DNA from: Actinocrispum wychmicini
GTDB lineage: Bacteria; Actinomycetota; Actinomycetes; Mycobacteriales; Pseudonocardiaceae
DNA length: 64,000 nt
Assembly (NCBI RefSeq): GCF_004345645.1
Contig: NZ_SLWS01000004.1
Span: 620,001 to 684,000 of the forward strand
Direction of reading: 5' to 3'
Shown here: positions 25,974 to 34,277 of the stretch, piece after piece
Layout of the letters: every line of letters begins with the position of its first letter
Position numbering within the stretch: the first letter of the stretch is position 1
Made by a program: the position numbers and the translations under genes
Notes under the pieces: model-generated
Told to the model about the DNA's origin: nothing
The model's database searches: none
What the model saw: the letters and a program-made list of their open reading frames with translations, nothing else

Positions 25974-26834
25974 ATGCGCATTCCAGCCAGCGTGCCGCGG
26001 ACAGCCCCAGCGACCGTACCCGCATCGGCCCAGGTGAGCGCGACCGAGACCGCCGCGCTCGCGGCGAGCAGGGCGGGTGTCCGGATCCAACCGGCCGAGG
26101 ACCTCGCGACGCTCAGGCTGGTCTCGCGCTTCCTCGCCGACGTCTGGCAGACGCCTGCGTCCCGGTCGCCGCTCCCGCCCGATGTGCTGCGGGCATTCGT
26201 GCACGCCGGCGGCGCCGTGCACTACGCCCGCGACGAGGACGGCATCACGGCCGCGTCCGCGTTGATCTTCGGCCCGCCGGCTTCCAGTGCCGTCTACTCG
26301 ACTATCGCGGCCACCCGCACCAGCGGGCACGGGGTCGGTTTCGCGCTCAAGCAGGCGCAGCGGGCCTGGGCGCTCGACCGCGGCGCGACCACCATGGTCT
26401 GGACCTTCGACCCGCTGGTGAGCCGCAACGCCCATTTCAACCTCGGCAAGCTCGGCGCGACCGCCGTGGAGTACACAGTGGACTTCTACGGCCGGATCGA
26501 CGACGGCGTCAACACGGACGACGAGACCGACCGGCTCACCGCGGTGTGGCCGCTGGCCGAGCCACCGCCCGGTCCGCGCGCCGACTTCGGAAGCGCCGAA
26601 CTCGACCCACGGCCCGCGCCGGACGGAGAGCCGTTCACGGCGCGTGACGAAACCGGGCACTGGTGCCGTGTCCCGCTGGACATCGTCGCCCTCCGCCGCC
26701 AGGACCAGCCGCTGGCCGCCGAGTGGCGGGCCGCCGTGCGCGACGCCCTGCTCCCGGTCTTCGACGCGGGCTTCACCGCGACCGGGTTCAGCAGGTCCGG
26801 CTGGTACCACCTGACCAGGAAGGACCCGTCGTGA
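25974..26834 (+). CDS. GNAT family N-acyltransferase, partner of the adjacent racemase-like enzyme
   Basis: 286 aa if started at ATG 25974; ATG 25938 is an alternative and neither has a clear ribosome site. The GNAT core includes AVYSTIAATRTSGHGVGFALKQAQRAWALDRG, the acyl-CoA pyrophosphate-binding loop, and MVWTFDPLVSRNAHFNLGKLG. This pairing of a GNAT protein with a MenC-like enolase enzyme by a GTGA overlap is seen in other actinomycetes. In the known irreversible D-to-L amino-acid pathway, a succinyltransferase supplies N-acyl-D-amino acid to the racemase. That role is inferred here from the pairing. Confidence 0.88.
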   Translation: MRIPASVPRTAPATVPASAQVSATETAALAASRAGVRIQPAEDLATLRLVSRFLADVWQTPASRSPLPPDVLRAFVHAGGAVHYARDEDGITAASALIFGPPASSAVYSTIAATRTSGHGVGFALKQAQRAWALDRGATTMVWTFDPLVSRNAHFNLGKLGATAVEYTVDFYGRIDDGVNTDDETDRLTAVWPLAEPPPGPRADFGSAELDPRPAPDGEPFTARDETGHWCRVPLDIVALRRQDQPLAAEWRAAVRDALLPVFDAGFTATGFSRSGWYHLTRKDPS

Positions 26835-27934
26835 AGATCGAGTTCATCGAACTCGTCGAGATCCGCCTCCCCCTTGTCCGCCCGTTCCGGACCGCGTACG
26901 GCACCGACGCCGACCGGCACACCTTCCTGCTGCGCGTGGTGACGGACGCCGCCGAGGGCTGGGCCGAGTTCGGCGGCGACCCCGAACCGTTGTACAGCCC
27001 GGAGTTCACCGCCGCCGCCGAACACGTCCTGCACGATCACCTCGTGCCGAGGGTCGCCGCGCTGCACCCGCTGAGCGCCGCCCGGGTGGCCGCCGCGATG
27101 TCCCCGGTCAAGGGCCACCGCAGGGCCAAAGCACTGCTCGAAACGGCGATCCTCGACGCCGAGTGCCGCGCGCACGGGATGCCGCTCGCGACATACCTCG
27201 GCGCGGTGCGCGACCGCGTCCCCGTCGGGGTGTCCGTGGGGATCACGAACACGGTCCCGGAGCTGCTGGAAACCGTCTCCGGGTACCTGGAGCAGGGATA
27301 CGTCCGGGTCAAACTCAAGATCGAACCGGGCTGGGACATCGGGCCCGTCCGCGCGGTCCGACACGAGTTCGGTGCCGAGTTGGCACTGCAGGTCGACGCG
27401 AACACCTCCTACTCGCTCACCGACGCCGAGCACCTGCGCCGGCTCGACGAGTTCGGCCTCGTCCAGATCGAGCAACCGCTCGACGAGGACGACCTGCGCG
27501 GCCACGCCGAACTCGCGAAGTCGCTGCGTACGCCGATATGCCTGGACGAGTCGATCCGCTCGGCGCGCAACGCCGCCGCCGCGATCGGACTGGGTGCCTG
27601 CCGCGTCGTGAACATCAAGCCCAGCCGGGTCGGGGGCTACCTGGAAGCCCGGCGGATCCATGACGTCTGCGCCGCACACGGGATCCCCGTCTGGTGCGGC
27701 GGGACGCTGGAGACCGGTGTCGGCCGCGCCCAGAACCTGGCCCTCGCCGCACTTCCCGGCTTCGTGCTGCCGGGCGACATCTCGGCTTCCAGCCGCTACT
27801 ACATCGAGGACATCACCGAGCCGTTCCACCTCGAAGACGGTTGCCTGGCGGTCCCGGACCATCCGGGCGTGACTGTGCTTCCCGCAGCGCTCGGCCGTTA
27901 CACCGTCTCGACACAGAAGTTGTACGCGCGGTAG
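26831..27934 (+). CDS. Enolase-superfamily enzyme: N-acylamino-acid racemase / o-succinylbenzoate synthase (MenC type)
   Basis: 367 aa, GTG start overlapping the GNAT stop (GTGA). The catalytic KxK lies in VRVKLKIEPGWD. Metal ligands are Asp in LQVDANTSY, Glu in VQIEQPLDE and Asp in ICLDESIRS, with the second catalytic Lys in VNIKPSRVGG. WCGGTLETGVGRAQNLALA closes the barrel. Enzymes of this subgroup make o-succinylbenzoate for menaquinone and/or racemise N-succinyl amino acids. No other men gene is nearby, while an acyltransferase is coupled to it, so racemase function is the better guess. Confidence 0.9.
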   Translation: MKIEFIELVEIRLPLVRPFRTAYGTDADRHTFLLRVVTDAAEGWAEFGGDPEPLYSPEFTAAAEHVLHDHLVPRVAALHPLSAARVAAAMSPVKGHRRAKALLETAILDAECRAHGMPLATYLGAVRDRVPVGVSVGITNTVPELLETVSGYLEQGYVRVKLKIEPGWDIGPVRAVRHEFGAELALQVDANTSYSLTDAEHLRRLDEFGLVQIEQPLDEDDLRGHAELAKSLRTPICLDESIRSARNAAAAIGLGACRVVNIKPSRVGGYLEARRIHDVCAAHGIPVWCGGTLETGVGRAQNLALAALPGFVLPGDISASSRYYIEDITEPFHLEDGCLAVPDHPGVTVLPAALGRYTVSTQKLYAR

Positions 27935-27948
27935 TCAAAGGAGACATC

Positions 27949-29058
27949 ATGCGACACAAGACGAGTGCTGTCATGGCCTTGGCGGTTACCGCCGCTCTGG
28001 TCGCGGCGCCTGCCGCCGCCACCGCGGCACCGGCGTGTGACACCAAGCCGATCCAGACAGCGTTGAAGGCACTGGAGAAAGTCGGCTCGGGGATCTCCGT
28101 GACGGTGCGGAGTCCGCGCTGCGGCGTCTGGAACGGCGGTGTCGGCCTCGCCGACCGCAAGACGGGCCGCAAGGTCGTCGGCAACGAGCACAGCCGGATC
28201 GGCAGCGACACCAAGACGTGGACGGCCACGGTCGTGTTGCAGCTCGTCGGCGAGGGCAGGATCAAGCTCGACGACACCGTCGAGCAGTACCTGCCCGGCC
28301 TCGTCCGCACCAAGCTCTACGACGGCCGCAAGATCACCATCCGGCAGCTGCTGCAGCACACCAGCGGCCTGCCCGACTACCTGGACGCGCCGTTCTGGAA
28401 CAATGAGGAGGCGCACCGCTGGGACCACATCGAGCCGTTGCAGACCGTCCAGCAGGCACTGGCGCTGCCCCGGCCGCAGCGGGCCCCGTCGGGCTTCGCC
28501 TATGCCAGCACCAACTACAACCTGGCCGGGCTGATCGTCACGGAGGTCACCGGCCGCTGCATCGCCACCGAGATCGACCAGCGGATCGTCCAGCCGCTCG
28601 GGCTGCGCGAGACCTCATGGCCCGGCGACCGGACCACGATCCCCCAGCCGGACCTGCGGGGCTACCTGAAGCAGCGCGGGTCCTTTGTGGACAAGACGGA
28701 GTGGAACACCTCGGAGGCCGACGCGTCCGGTGAGCTGATCTCCACCGGTGCCGACGCGACCGCCTTCTGGACCGCGCTGATGACCGGGAAACTGCTGGCA
28801 CCGGCCCAACTCGCCGACCTGAAACGGACCATTGTGGACGATGAAGGCCAGGCCTACGGCCTCGGTGTCGAGGGCTACAAGCACATCCCCGGCGTCGCCA
28901 CCTGGGGACACAGCGGCAGCATGGCCAGCGGCCACAAGTTCAGGAACGCCGTCACCGACGACGGCCAACGGGCGGTGACCCTGCTGATCGGCACGGACTC
29001 GTTCGACTCGGCCAAGGTCGACACCGTCATCGGCGACCTCATCCGCGACCTCCGCTGA
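27949..29058 (+). CDS. Secreted serine hydrolase (class C beta-lactamase / DD-carboxypeptidase family)
   Basis: 369 aa, ATG at 27949 after AAAGGAGA. A Sec signal peptide covers about residues 1-26 (AVTAALVAAPAAATAAPA). Active-site motifs: S86-D-T-K89 (SxxK), YASTNYN at the YxN position with Ser replacing the Asn, and H321-S-G in WGHSGSM. QLLQHTSGLPDYL is typical of the R61-like group. It should cleave D-amino-acid-containing peptides or related amides outside the cell. It begins 14 nt after the racemase gene, so the operon may release, acylate and invert D-amino acids. Its last 20 nt overlap the convergent GGDEF gene. Confidence 0.92.
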   Translation: MRHKTSAVMALAVTAALVAAPAAATAAPACDTKPIQTALKALEKVGSGISVTVRSPRCGVWNGGVGLADRKTGRKVVGNEHSRIGSDTKTWTATVVLQLVGEGRIKLDDTVEQYLPGLVRTKLYDGRKITIRQLLQHTSGLPDYLDAPFWNNEEAHRWDHIEPLQTVQQALALPRPQRAPSGFAYASTNYNLAGLIVTEVTGRCIATEIDQRIVQPLGLRETSWPGDRTTIPQPDLRGYLKQRGSFVDKTEWNTSEADASGELISTGADATAFWTALMTGKLLAPAQLADLKRTIVDDEGQAYGLGVEGYKHIPGVATWGHSGSMASGHKFRNAVTDDGQRAVTLLIGTDSFDSAKVDTVIGDLIRDLR

Positions 29059-30244
29059 GCACCAGGGAGGTGATGTTCTCGGTGTCGATCCCGACGACGG
29101 TGTTCCGGCCCTGGTTCTTGGCCTGGTAGACGTACTTGTCGGCGACGCGCAGGCAGTCCTCGACCGTGGCGCCGTGGTGCGGGTGGGTGGCGGCTCCGAT
29201 GGACGCTGTGACGTCGCCGATCACCACATGGCGGCCGTCCTTGTCGATGGTCGTGACGCGCAACGCCGCGATCGACGTGCGGATGCGTTCGGCGATGGCG
29301 ATCGTGTCGATGACGTTGGTGTCGGGGAGCAGCACGGTGAATTCCTCACCGCCGAAGCGGCCACCGAGATCGGCTTGGCGCAGGGTGGACCGCAGGCACT
29401 CGCCGACGGCGGCGAGCACGTCGTCGCCGGCGTAGTGGCCGTAGGTGTCGTTGAGGCGCTTGAACTTGTCCAAGTCGACCATCAGCACGCCGACCTCACG
29501 ACGGTCCTGTGCGGCGTCGGTGACGACGCGATCGGCGTACGCCTGCCACGACGCCGCGTTGGCCAGGCCCGTTTTCTGGTCGACGAAGGCGTCGCCCTCG
29601 AGTTGCTGGACCATGGCAGCGTTGTACAGGGTCACGACGACAGGGATGGTGGCCAGCACCACGACGAGCGTGCCGGTCATGAACACGCCGGTGACGGCGC
29701 CGATGACCAGCAGTGCCGCCGTGAGGCCGATGTCCGCGTACGACGCGGGGGAGACGCGGCGGTCGCGCAGGAATTGCCCCATCGCGGTGAGTGCGTAGCT
29801 GACCATCAGGTGCACGGCTGCCGCTGCGGCGACCGCGAACACCCCGCTGGTATCCGCGTGCAGGCCCGGCGTGGCCCACGCGCCGGACGAGGCGGCGAAG
29901 TGGGCCGCGATGAGCGGCCACGCGATCGTGCACCCCAGGTCGCGTCGTCCGCGAAGGACGCGGTGCGCGCACAGGAGCAGCACGAGTGCGATGGCCAGCG
30001 TCAGGTGGACCGAGACCGCGGCGGCGACTGACCAGACCGCCGTCACGTCGAGCGGCTCGGAATCGTTGCGGCGGACGGTGTGTATCCGGCGCACGAGTTC
30101 GACGGTGACGATCGCCGCCGCGAGGATGACACTGGCACGCGCCCAGTCGATTCCCGCGGTCGGCACAACGACGCCGGCGAACACCGCGACGCCGGCCGGC
30201 GGAAGCAGGAGCCCGGTGAGAACGCCTGCGCGAGCGGGACTCAT
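29039..30244 (-). CDS. Membrane diguanylate cyclase (GGDEF)
   Basis: 401 aa. About seven to eight hydrophobic segments fill the first 210 residues (GVLTGLLLPPAGVAVFAGVVV and others), followed by a GGDEF domain: GLANAASWQAYADRV, VLMVDLDKFKRLNDTYGHYAGDDVL, and the active site RFGGEEFTVLLP. The inhibitory I-site RxxD (RQAD) sits five residues before GGEEF. It should make cyclic di-GMP, which in streptomycetes restrains development. Its ATG overlaps the stop of the upstream second cyclase gene (ATGA), so the pair is co-translated. Confidence 0.93.
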   Translation of the reverse strand: MSPARAGVLTGLLLPPAGVAVFAGVVVPTAGIDWARASVILAAAIVTVELVRRIHTVRRNDSEPLDVTAVWSVAAAVSVHLTLAIALVLLLCAHRVLRGRRDLGCTIAWPLIAAHFAASSGAWATPGLHADTSGVFAVAAAAAVHLMVSYALTAMGQFLRDRRVSPASYADIGLTAALLVIGAVTGVFMTGTLVVVLATIPVVVTLYNAAMVQQLEGDAFVDQKTGLANAASWQAYADRVVTDAAQDRREVGVLMVDLDKFKRLNDTYGHYAGDDVLAAVGECLRSTLRQADLGGRFGGEEFTVLLPDTNVIDTIAIAERIRTSIAALRVTTIDKDGRHVVIGDVTASIGAATHPHHGATVEDCLRVADKYVYQAKNQGRNTVVGIDTENITSLVLSGGRG

Positions 30245-31479
30245 GCCACAGCTGCGAGCGTCGGGCCGCAGACGCGGTTACGGCCGAGTTCCTTGGCCTG
30301 GTAGAGGCAGCGGTCGGCGGTCACCAGCAAGTCGTCGACGTTGGCGTCGGCTTCGGCGTGATGGGTCGTGGCGACGCCGATGGAGGCGGTGATGCCGCTG
30401 ATCGTCGTGGGCCGGCCGTGCAGGTTCGTGGTGATCACGGCCAGCGCCTCGATCTGGTGGCGGATGCGTTCGGCGGCGTCGTTCGCCTCGCCCTCGGTGA
30501 CACCGGGAAGCAGGATGCTGAACTCCTCGCCGCCGAAGCGGGCGACGATGTCGTGTCGGCGCGTGGTGGTCTGCAGCACGTGCGCCACGCTGGTGAGGAC
30601 GTCGTCGCCGGCGTGGTGGCCGAAGGTGTCGTTGAGGCGCTTGAAGTGGTCCAGGTCGACCATGAGCACCGCCGAGCGCGCGTGGGTGCGGTGGCTGGCG
30701 AGCGCCGCGGTGCTGAGCTGCTGCCAGGCCGCGTGGTTCCACAGCTGCGTTTTCGCGTCGTGCGCCGCGGCGTGGTGCAACGCGCGCCCGCGCATGGACC
30801 GTTGCAGGTAGGCCACGGGCAGCAGGATGAAGGGGATGGCGAAGACGGAGAAATGCGCGAACAGCCCCAGCAGCACGCCAAGGGCCGTGCGTGCGACGAA
30901 CTGTCCGTACACCCCGGGGCTCCCCTCCCCGGGGTGTACGGCAGAGATGGGCCGACCAGCAACCCTCAAGGACGCCGGCCCATCGGCCACAAAGAGACAG
31001 AGCAGTCCGGTGAGTCCCGCCGCGAGCACGGTGGAAGTACTCGTGACCTCCACCGGAGCCGAAGACGACGAGTTGACCGTCGACCACACCAGCCACGCGA
31101 GCGTCGCGCCGCCGACACTCGCCAGAACTCGGCCAGAACGGCCGGGATCAGGGCCGCGCAGCAGATCGTGCGCGTGCAGGACGGCCGACACCATCAGGAC
31201 CGCCGCGAGGTGCAGCGTCAGCACCGAGCCGACTACCCACACCGCCACGACGGATACGCGCGGCGTGTCGACGGGCTGCGCCGACCGCGGTGCCTCGTAG
31301 CGAGCGAGCTCCGCGTGTGTGAGCCCGCAGAGCGTGAACACAAGTGCCGTCGGCCATGAGATCGTGGGCGTCGTCACCCAGGCCAGCACAAGTCCCGACA
31401 GCATGGTCCCCGTCAGGACAGCGGGTACCGCCACCCTTGGTCTGGGAACGGCTGCTTCGGCGAGACCCCCTGTGTGCAT
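30241..31479 (-). CDS. Membrane diguanylate cyclase (GGDEF), paralogue of the downstream gene
   Basis: 412 aa, ATG at 31479 with GAGG too close for a normal ribosome site. Membrane helices occupy about the first 220 residues. The GGDEF domain starts near AKTQLWNHAAWQQLS and has VLMVDLDHFKRLNDTFGHHAGDDVL and RFGGEEFSILLP, with an I-site RRHD five residues upstream. It resembles the downstream cyclase throughout, indicating a tandem duplication. A perfect 15-bp inverted repeat interrupts the membrane part in frame. Upstream lie three 11-bp-period heptamer repeats that may bind a regulator. Confidence 0.92.
   Translation of the reverse strand: MHTGGLAEAAVPRPRVAVPAVLTGTMLSGLVLAWVTTPTISWPTALVFTLCGLTHAELARYEAPRSAQPVDTPRVSVVAVWVVGSVLTLHLAAVLMVSAVLHAHDLLRGPDPGRSGRVLASVGGATLAWLVWSTVNSSSSAPVEVTSTSTVLAAGLTGLLCLFVADGPASLRVAGRPISAVHPGEGSPGVYGQFVARTALGVLLGLFAHFSVFAIPFILLPVAYLQRSMRGRALHHAAAHDAKTQLWNHAAWQQLSTAALASHRTHARSAVLMVDLDHFKRLNDTFGHHAGDDVLTSVAHVLQTTTRRHDIVARFGGEEFSILLPGVTEGEANDAAERIRHQIEALAVITTNLHGRPTTISGITASIGVATTHHAEADANVDDLLVTADRCLYQAKELGRNRVCGPTLAAVA
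30905..30941. repeat. Perfect 15-bp inverted repeat inside the second diguanylate cyclase gene
   Basis: CCGTACACCCCGGGG, a 7-nt spacer, then its exact reverse complement CCCCGGGGTGTACGG. On the coding strand it encodes the loop AVHPGEGSPGVYGQ between membrane helices. A stem this long and GC-rich in coding sequence is unusual and would form a stable mRNA hairpin. Confidence 0.85.
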
Positions 31480-31501
31480 ACCTCATAGGTTGCCGACGGG
31501 C

Positions 31502-31530
31502 ACGGACAGCTCACGGACACCTGACGGACA
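31502..31530 (-). promoter_or_regulatory. Three heptamer direct repeats at 11-bp period upstream of the GGDEF pair
   Basis: ACGGACA occurs at 31502-31508, 31513-31519 and 31524-31530 (TGTCCGT on the coding strand), each 11 bp apart. The nearest is 22 bp before the cyclase start. Direct heptamers with 11-bp period are the known footprint of SARP/AfsR and PhoP-type OmpR-fold regulators. Two AfsR-type genes lie in this window. Function is inferred. Confidence 0.45.
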
Positions 31531-31557
31531 GCGACCTGGCAATCGCCATTAGTGAGG

Positions 31558-32826
31558 TTACTGGACTGCTTCGCCGGGTTTCCCGATCGTGCCGGGTGCC
31601 GTCGCGACCTGCGCGGACCGGCCGGCGGCCACCCACGCGACGGACAGTCCAATCACGATGACCGTTCCGACCGTTCCGGACACCGCGATCACTGTGGAGG
31701 ACGGTGTGTTCTGCGCGACCAGCCCGAACACCAGGATGGCGATGCCCTGGGTGACCTTCATCATCATGGTGAGCAGGCCCACCGCCTGTCCGCGCATCCG
31801 GTCCGGGACGGCTTGGGTGAACTCGGCGGCGATCGGGATCCAGTAGTACAGGGCGATGCCCGACACCACGATCACCACGACGGCCACCACCATCCCGGGC
31901 ACGGCGAAGAACAGCGCCAGCGGGGCGCAGCTGACGACCGCCAGGACGACGAGGTGCCGGGTCCGTTGGTCGGGGATGAGCATGGGCAGCAACCACAGTC
32001 CGAGCACGATCCCAGCGGGACTGGCACCCATCAGCAGGCCGGCGGTGGCCGGCCCGTAGTTGATCTGCGCCGCGTACGGTGCCGCGAGCGTCTCGGTCGC
32101 CAGCGTGGTGGCGATGGCGAACGGGAACAGCATGATCAACCGCAGCCGTGGGTGGCCGAAGATGTATCGGGTCGCGGCGCGGGCCGAACCGAGCAAGGTC
32201 GGCCGGGAACCGGTACCGGCGGTCGCCGGGCGGGAGACCACGCCCAGCAGGACAACGAGTCCGGACAGGACGAAGGTGGCGGCGTTGAACACCAGGACGA
32301 GGGACAGCCCGGCGAACACGACGACCGCGCCGCCGAGACCGTAGCCGATCGTGTAGGAGACGTGGTTGACCAGTTGGGTGACCGCGGACCCGCGCACCAG
32401 CTTCTTGCCCGGCAGGACCACGGACATGGTGGAGATGTAGGCGCTGTTGAACGGTGCGTCCATCAGCCGGATCGCGAAGAGCAGCACCCACAACCCGACC
32501 AGCGGCATCCCGGGGATCGCCATGACCAGCAGGAGCGCCGCGCGCCCGACGTCAGCGGTGATCATGACGGCACGGCGGGGGAAGCGGTCCGCGAGACCGG
32601 CGAGTACCGGGCCGCCAATCAGGTCCGGCAGGGTGGACAGGGCGAAGGTGACACCCATCAGCGCCGCGGACCCGGTTTGGGTGAATACCGCGATGGTCAA
32701 GGCCGCGCGGGCGAGGTAGTCGCCGACGGTGGACAGCGAACGGCTGATGAACAGAGTCCGGAACTCGCGCTCGGCGAAAATGTCCGCGTAAGTGACGCGT
32801 TCGTCGCCTTGGCGCTCCCCCGACAC
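31558..32826 (-). CDS. MFS transporter, probable exporter of the SagB locus
   Basis: 422 aa. GTG start at 32826 with GGAGGG 7 nt upstream. Twelve hydrophobic segments in the MFS_3/enterobactin-exporter-like arrangement; the loop GLADRFPRRAVMITADVGR after helix 2 matches the MFS motif A. It begins 17 nt after the SagB-type gene, so it is the last gene of the peptide/SagB/MFS operon. It may export the mature product or give self-protection. The substrate is unknown. Confidence 0.9.
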   Translation of the reverse strand: MSGERQGDERVTYADIFAEREFRTLFISRSLSTVGDYLARAALTIAVFTQTGSAALMGVTFALSTLPDLIGGPVLAGLADRFPRRAVMITADVGRAALLLVMAIPGMPLVGLWVLLFAIRLMDAPFNSAYISTMSVVLPGKKLVRGSAVTQLVNHVSYTIGYGLGGAVVVFAGLSLVLVFNAATFVLSGLVVLLGVVSRPATAGTGSRPTLLGSARAATRYIFGHPRLRLIMLFPFAIATTLATETLAAPYAAQINYGPATAGLLMGASPAGIVLGLWLLPMLIPDQRTRHLVVLAVVSCAPLALFFAVPGMVVAVVVIVVSGIALYYWIPIAAEFTQAVPDRMRGQAVGLLTMMMKVTQGIAILVFGLVAQNTPSSTVIAVSGTVGTVIVIGLSVAWVAAGRSAQVATAPGTIGKPGEAVQ

Positions 32827-32843
32827 CCAGCGCCCTCCTTCAA

Positions 32844-33938
32844 CTACTCTATGTGTTCAGTTGAGGTCATGCCGATCCCACCAATCACCGAACAGCCCAT
32901 CACCAACTCATGGGCGGCGTCAATCCCCAGTAAGTCCTCCAGTCGCTCGTCCCGGATCGCCGCGGTGAAGGTCATTCCGAGCCCGAGTGCGGCGGCCAGC
33001 AGGTAAAAGGTCTGGCTGAGGTGGCCGACGTCGAGATGAAGCATGCGATACGTCCGCGGGGTGGAGTATTTCCACATACTGCGTTCGAGCACAGATGTGA
33101 AAAACACGAGACAACCGCTGTCGGCCACCCAGCCCTGGTCGCCCAGGAGCCCCACCAGATCGTCCGGGCTCTGCGGCGGCCCGAGGAGTTCGAGTTCGTC
33201 GCTGGCGGTGTTCAGGTGGTACATCCCTGGGGCGAGCCCGGTGACCCGGTGCGCGTGGACGTAGATCTCGGTGGGATGCCTGCCTCCCCCGGAAGGGGAC
33301 GTCTTGAAGGCGGTCTGGGTCGGCTCGTCGAGTTCCGTGATCCCGCCACCCCACCGCAGCAGCGCGCTGACCGCCTCGAACGACACGCCTTCGCCGCTGA
33401 ACCTGCGGGTACTTCGCCGATGGGCCAGCACGTCCAGGAAGCCGGTGCGGACCAACGACACCGTGCTCGCCGCGGCCAGCGGGACCCGGCGCGTTGTCGG
33501 CAGCTTCCGGCTGACGGGCGGCGGCGGTTCGTGGTCGAGGCGGTCCCGCAGCCGTTCCTGGTCGGCCTCGGTCGTCAGGAACGGCTGGTCGCGAAGGTTG
33601 CGGGTCTCGGTGTGGAACAGGGCGGCGAGCCGGCCCCAACGCCGCCACGCGGCCTCGTGCGCATCCTCGACGCGGTGCCGTTCCGAGTCCCACGTGATGA
33701 GGATGTCGGCCGCGCGCAGTCGCTCGGTGATCGCGACCAAGGAGTCCGCGTGGTCGTCATCGCGGGCGTGCTTGCGCACGTGGCTCAGTGGTTGCCAGTT
33801 GGTGAAACAGCGCAGCACGACGTCGGCGTCCTCGCCGATGGCGAACCGCCGATGAGCCAGGGTGTCGTGCCAGATCAGCTGATCAGCGTGCCAGTGCAAG
33901 GCGCCGTACGACGAAATGCGCAGTCGTAGATCGTCCAC
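32844..33938 (-). CDS. SagB/ThcOx-type FMN dehydrogenase
   Basis: 364 aa from GTG at 33938. Residues about 170-355 form the nitroreductase-fold SagB domain: LAHRRSTRRFSGEGVSFEAV (FMN phosphate-binding Arg residues), TSPSGGGRHPTEIYVHAHRV, then GMYHLNTASDELELLG, with MGCSVIGGIGM near the end. The first about 160 residues are an extra domain starting RLRISSYGALHWHADQLIWHD, as in other stand-alone SagB proteins; it may bind the precursor. SagB enzymes oxidise azolines to azoles in RiPPs after a YcaO cyclodehydratase, but no YcaO gene is in the window. It lies 22 nt after a 34-aa peptide gene and 17 nt before an exporter gene. Confidence 0.9.
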   Translation of the reverse strand: MDDLRLRISSYGALHWHADQLIWHDTLAHRRFAIGEDADVVLRCFTNWQPLSHVRKHARDDDHADSLVAITERLRAADILITWDSERHRVEDAHEAAWRRWGRLAALFHTETRNLRDQPFLTTEADQERLRDRLDHEPPPPVSRKLPTTRRVPLAAASTVSLVRTGFLDVLAHRRSTRRFSGEGVSFEAVSALLRWGGGITELDEPTQTAFKTSPSGGGRHPTEIYVHAHRVTGLAPGMYHLNTASDELELLGPPQSPDDLVGLLGDQGWVADSGCLVFFTSVLERSMWKYSTPRTYRMLHLDVGHLSQTFYLLAAALGLGMTFTAAIRDERLEDLLGIDAAHELVMGCSVIGGIGMTSTEHIE

Positions 33939-33960
33939 GTGCTGGTCAGCCCGCTGGTGG

Positions 33961-34065
33961 CTAGTCGACGTCCCGCGGCCGCTCGGCCCAGGAAGCCAGT
34001 GTCTCGGCGGGCTTGTTGTCGTCGGATAACTCGGTAACGACGGTGTCGACGGCTGTGGTGTTCAT
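33961..34065 (-). CDS. 34-aa peptide, candidate RiPP precursor
   Basis: Below the usual size cut-off for gene calling, but well supported by position. The ATG at 34065 has GAGGAG exactly 6 nt upstream, and its stop is 22 nt before the SagB-type gene. The product starts MNTTAVDTVVTELSDD, an acidic, leader-like segment, and ends KPAETLASWAERPRDVD. It has five Thr, two Ser, one Trp and no Cys. That composition excludes thiazole formation and leaves Ser/Thr or Trp as modification sites. I recognise no named family. It could alternatively be a small regulatory or leader peptide. Confidence 0.7.
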   Translation of the reverse strand: MNTTAVDTVVTELSDDNKPAETLASWAERPRDVD

Positions 34066-34277
34066 AGCACGCTCCTCATGCCCAGGCAGAGCTTCTGCTG
34101 AGAGTACCTCAATACTGTTGCCGGAGCATTTTGCGCGGGTGGTTAGTACGTATCGCCTAACCCTCAGGGCCTACAGTTCTAGTTTTGGTGACCCCTTACC
34201 CCCGTGGGTGCCTGGCGGATTATCCTACGGGAACCGACAGCATCGGCACATGTGCACTGGGTAACCGGAGGCGTCGC
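34066..34277. promoter_or_regulatory. Divergent promoter region between the peptide/SagB operon and the AfsR-type regulator
   Basis: 212 nt without a gene. It is locally AT-richer than its surroundings (for example around 34120-34190), as expected for divergent promoters. I cannot pick a convincing -35/-10 pair or a clear 11-bp-period repeat set. Control of the operon by the adjacent regulator is inferred from arrangement only. Confidence 0.5.

Noticed and set aside
25881..26810. N-terminal extension of the PucR-type frame to 26810
   Set aside because: Lies antisense to the GNAT gene and has shadow composition.
31552..33006. 484-aa forward open frame over the MFS gene
   Set aside because: His/Asp/Gln/Gly-rich shadow. 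The reverse frame is a normal 12-helix transporter.
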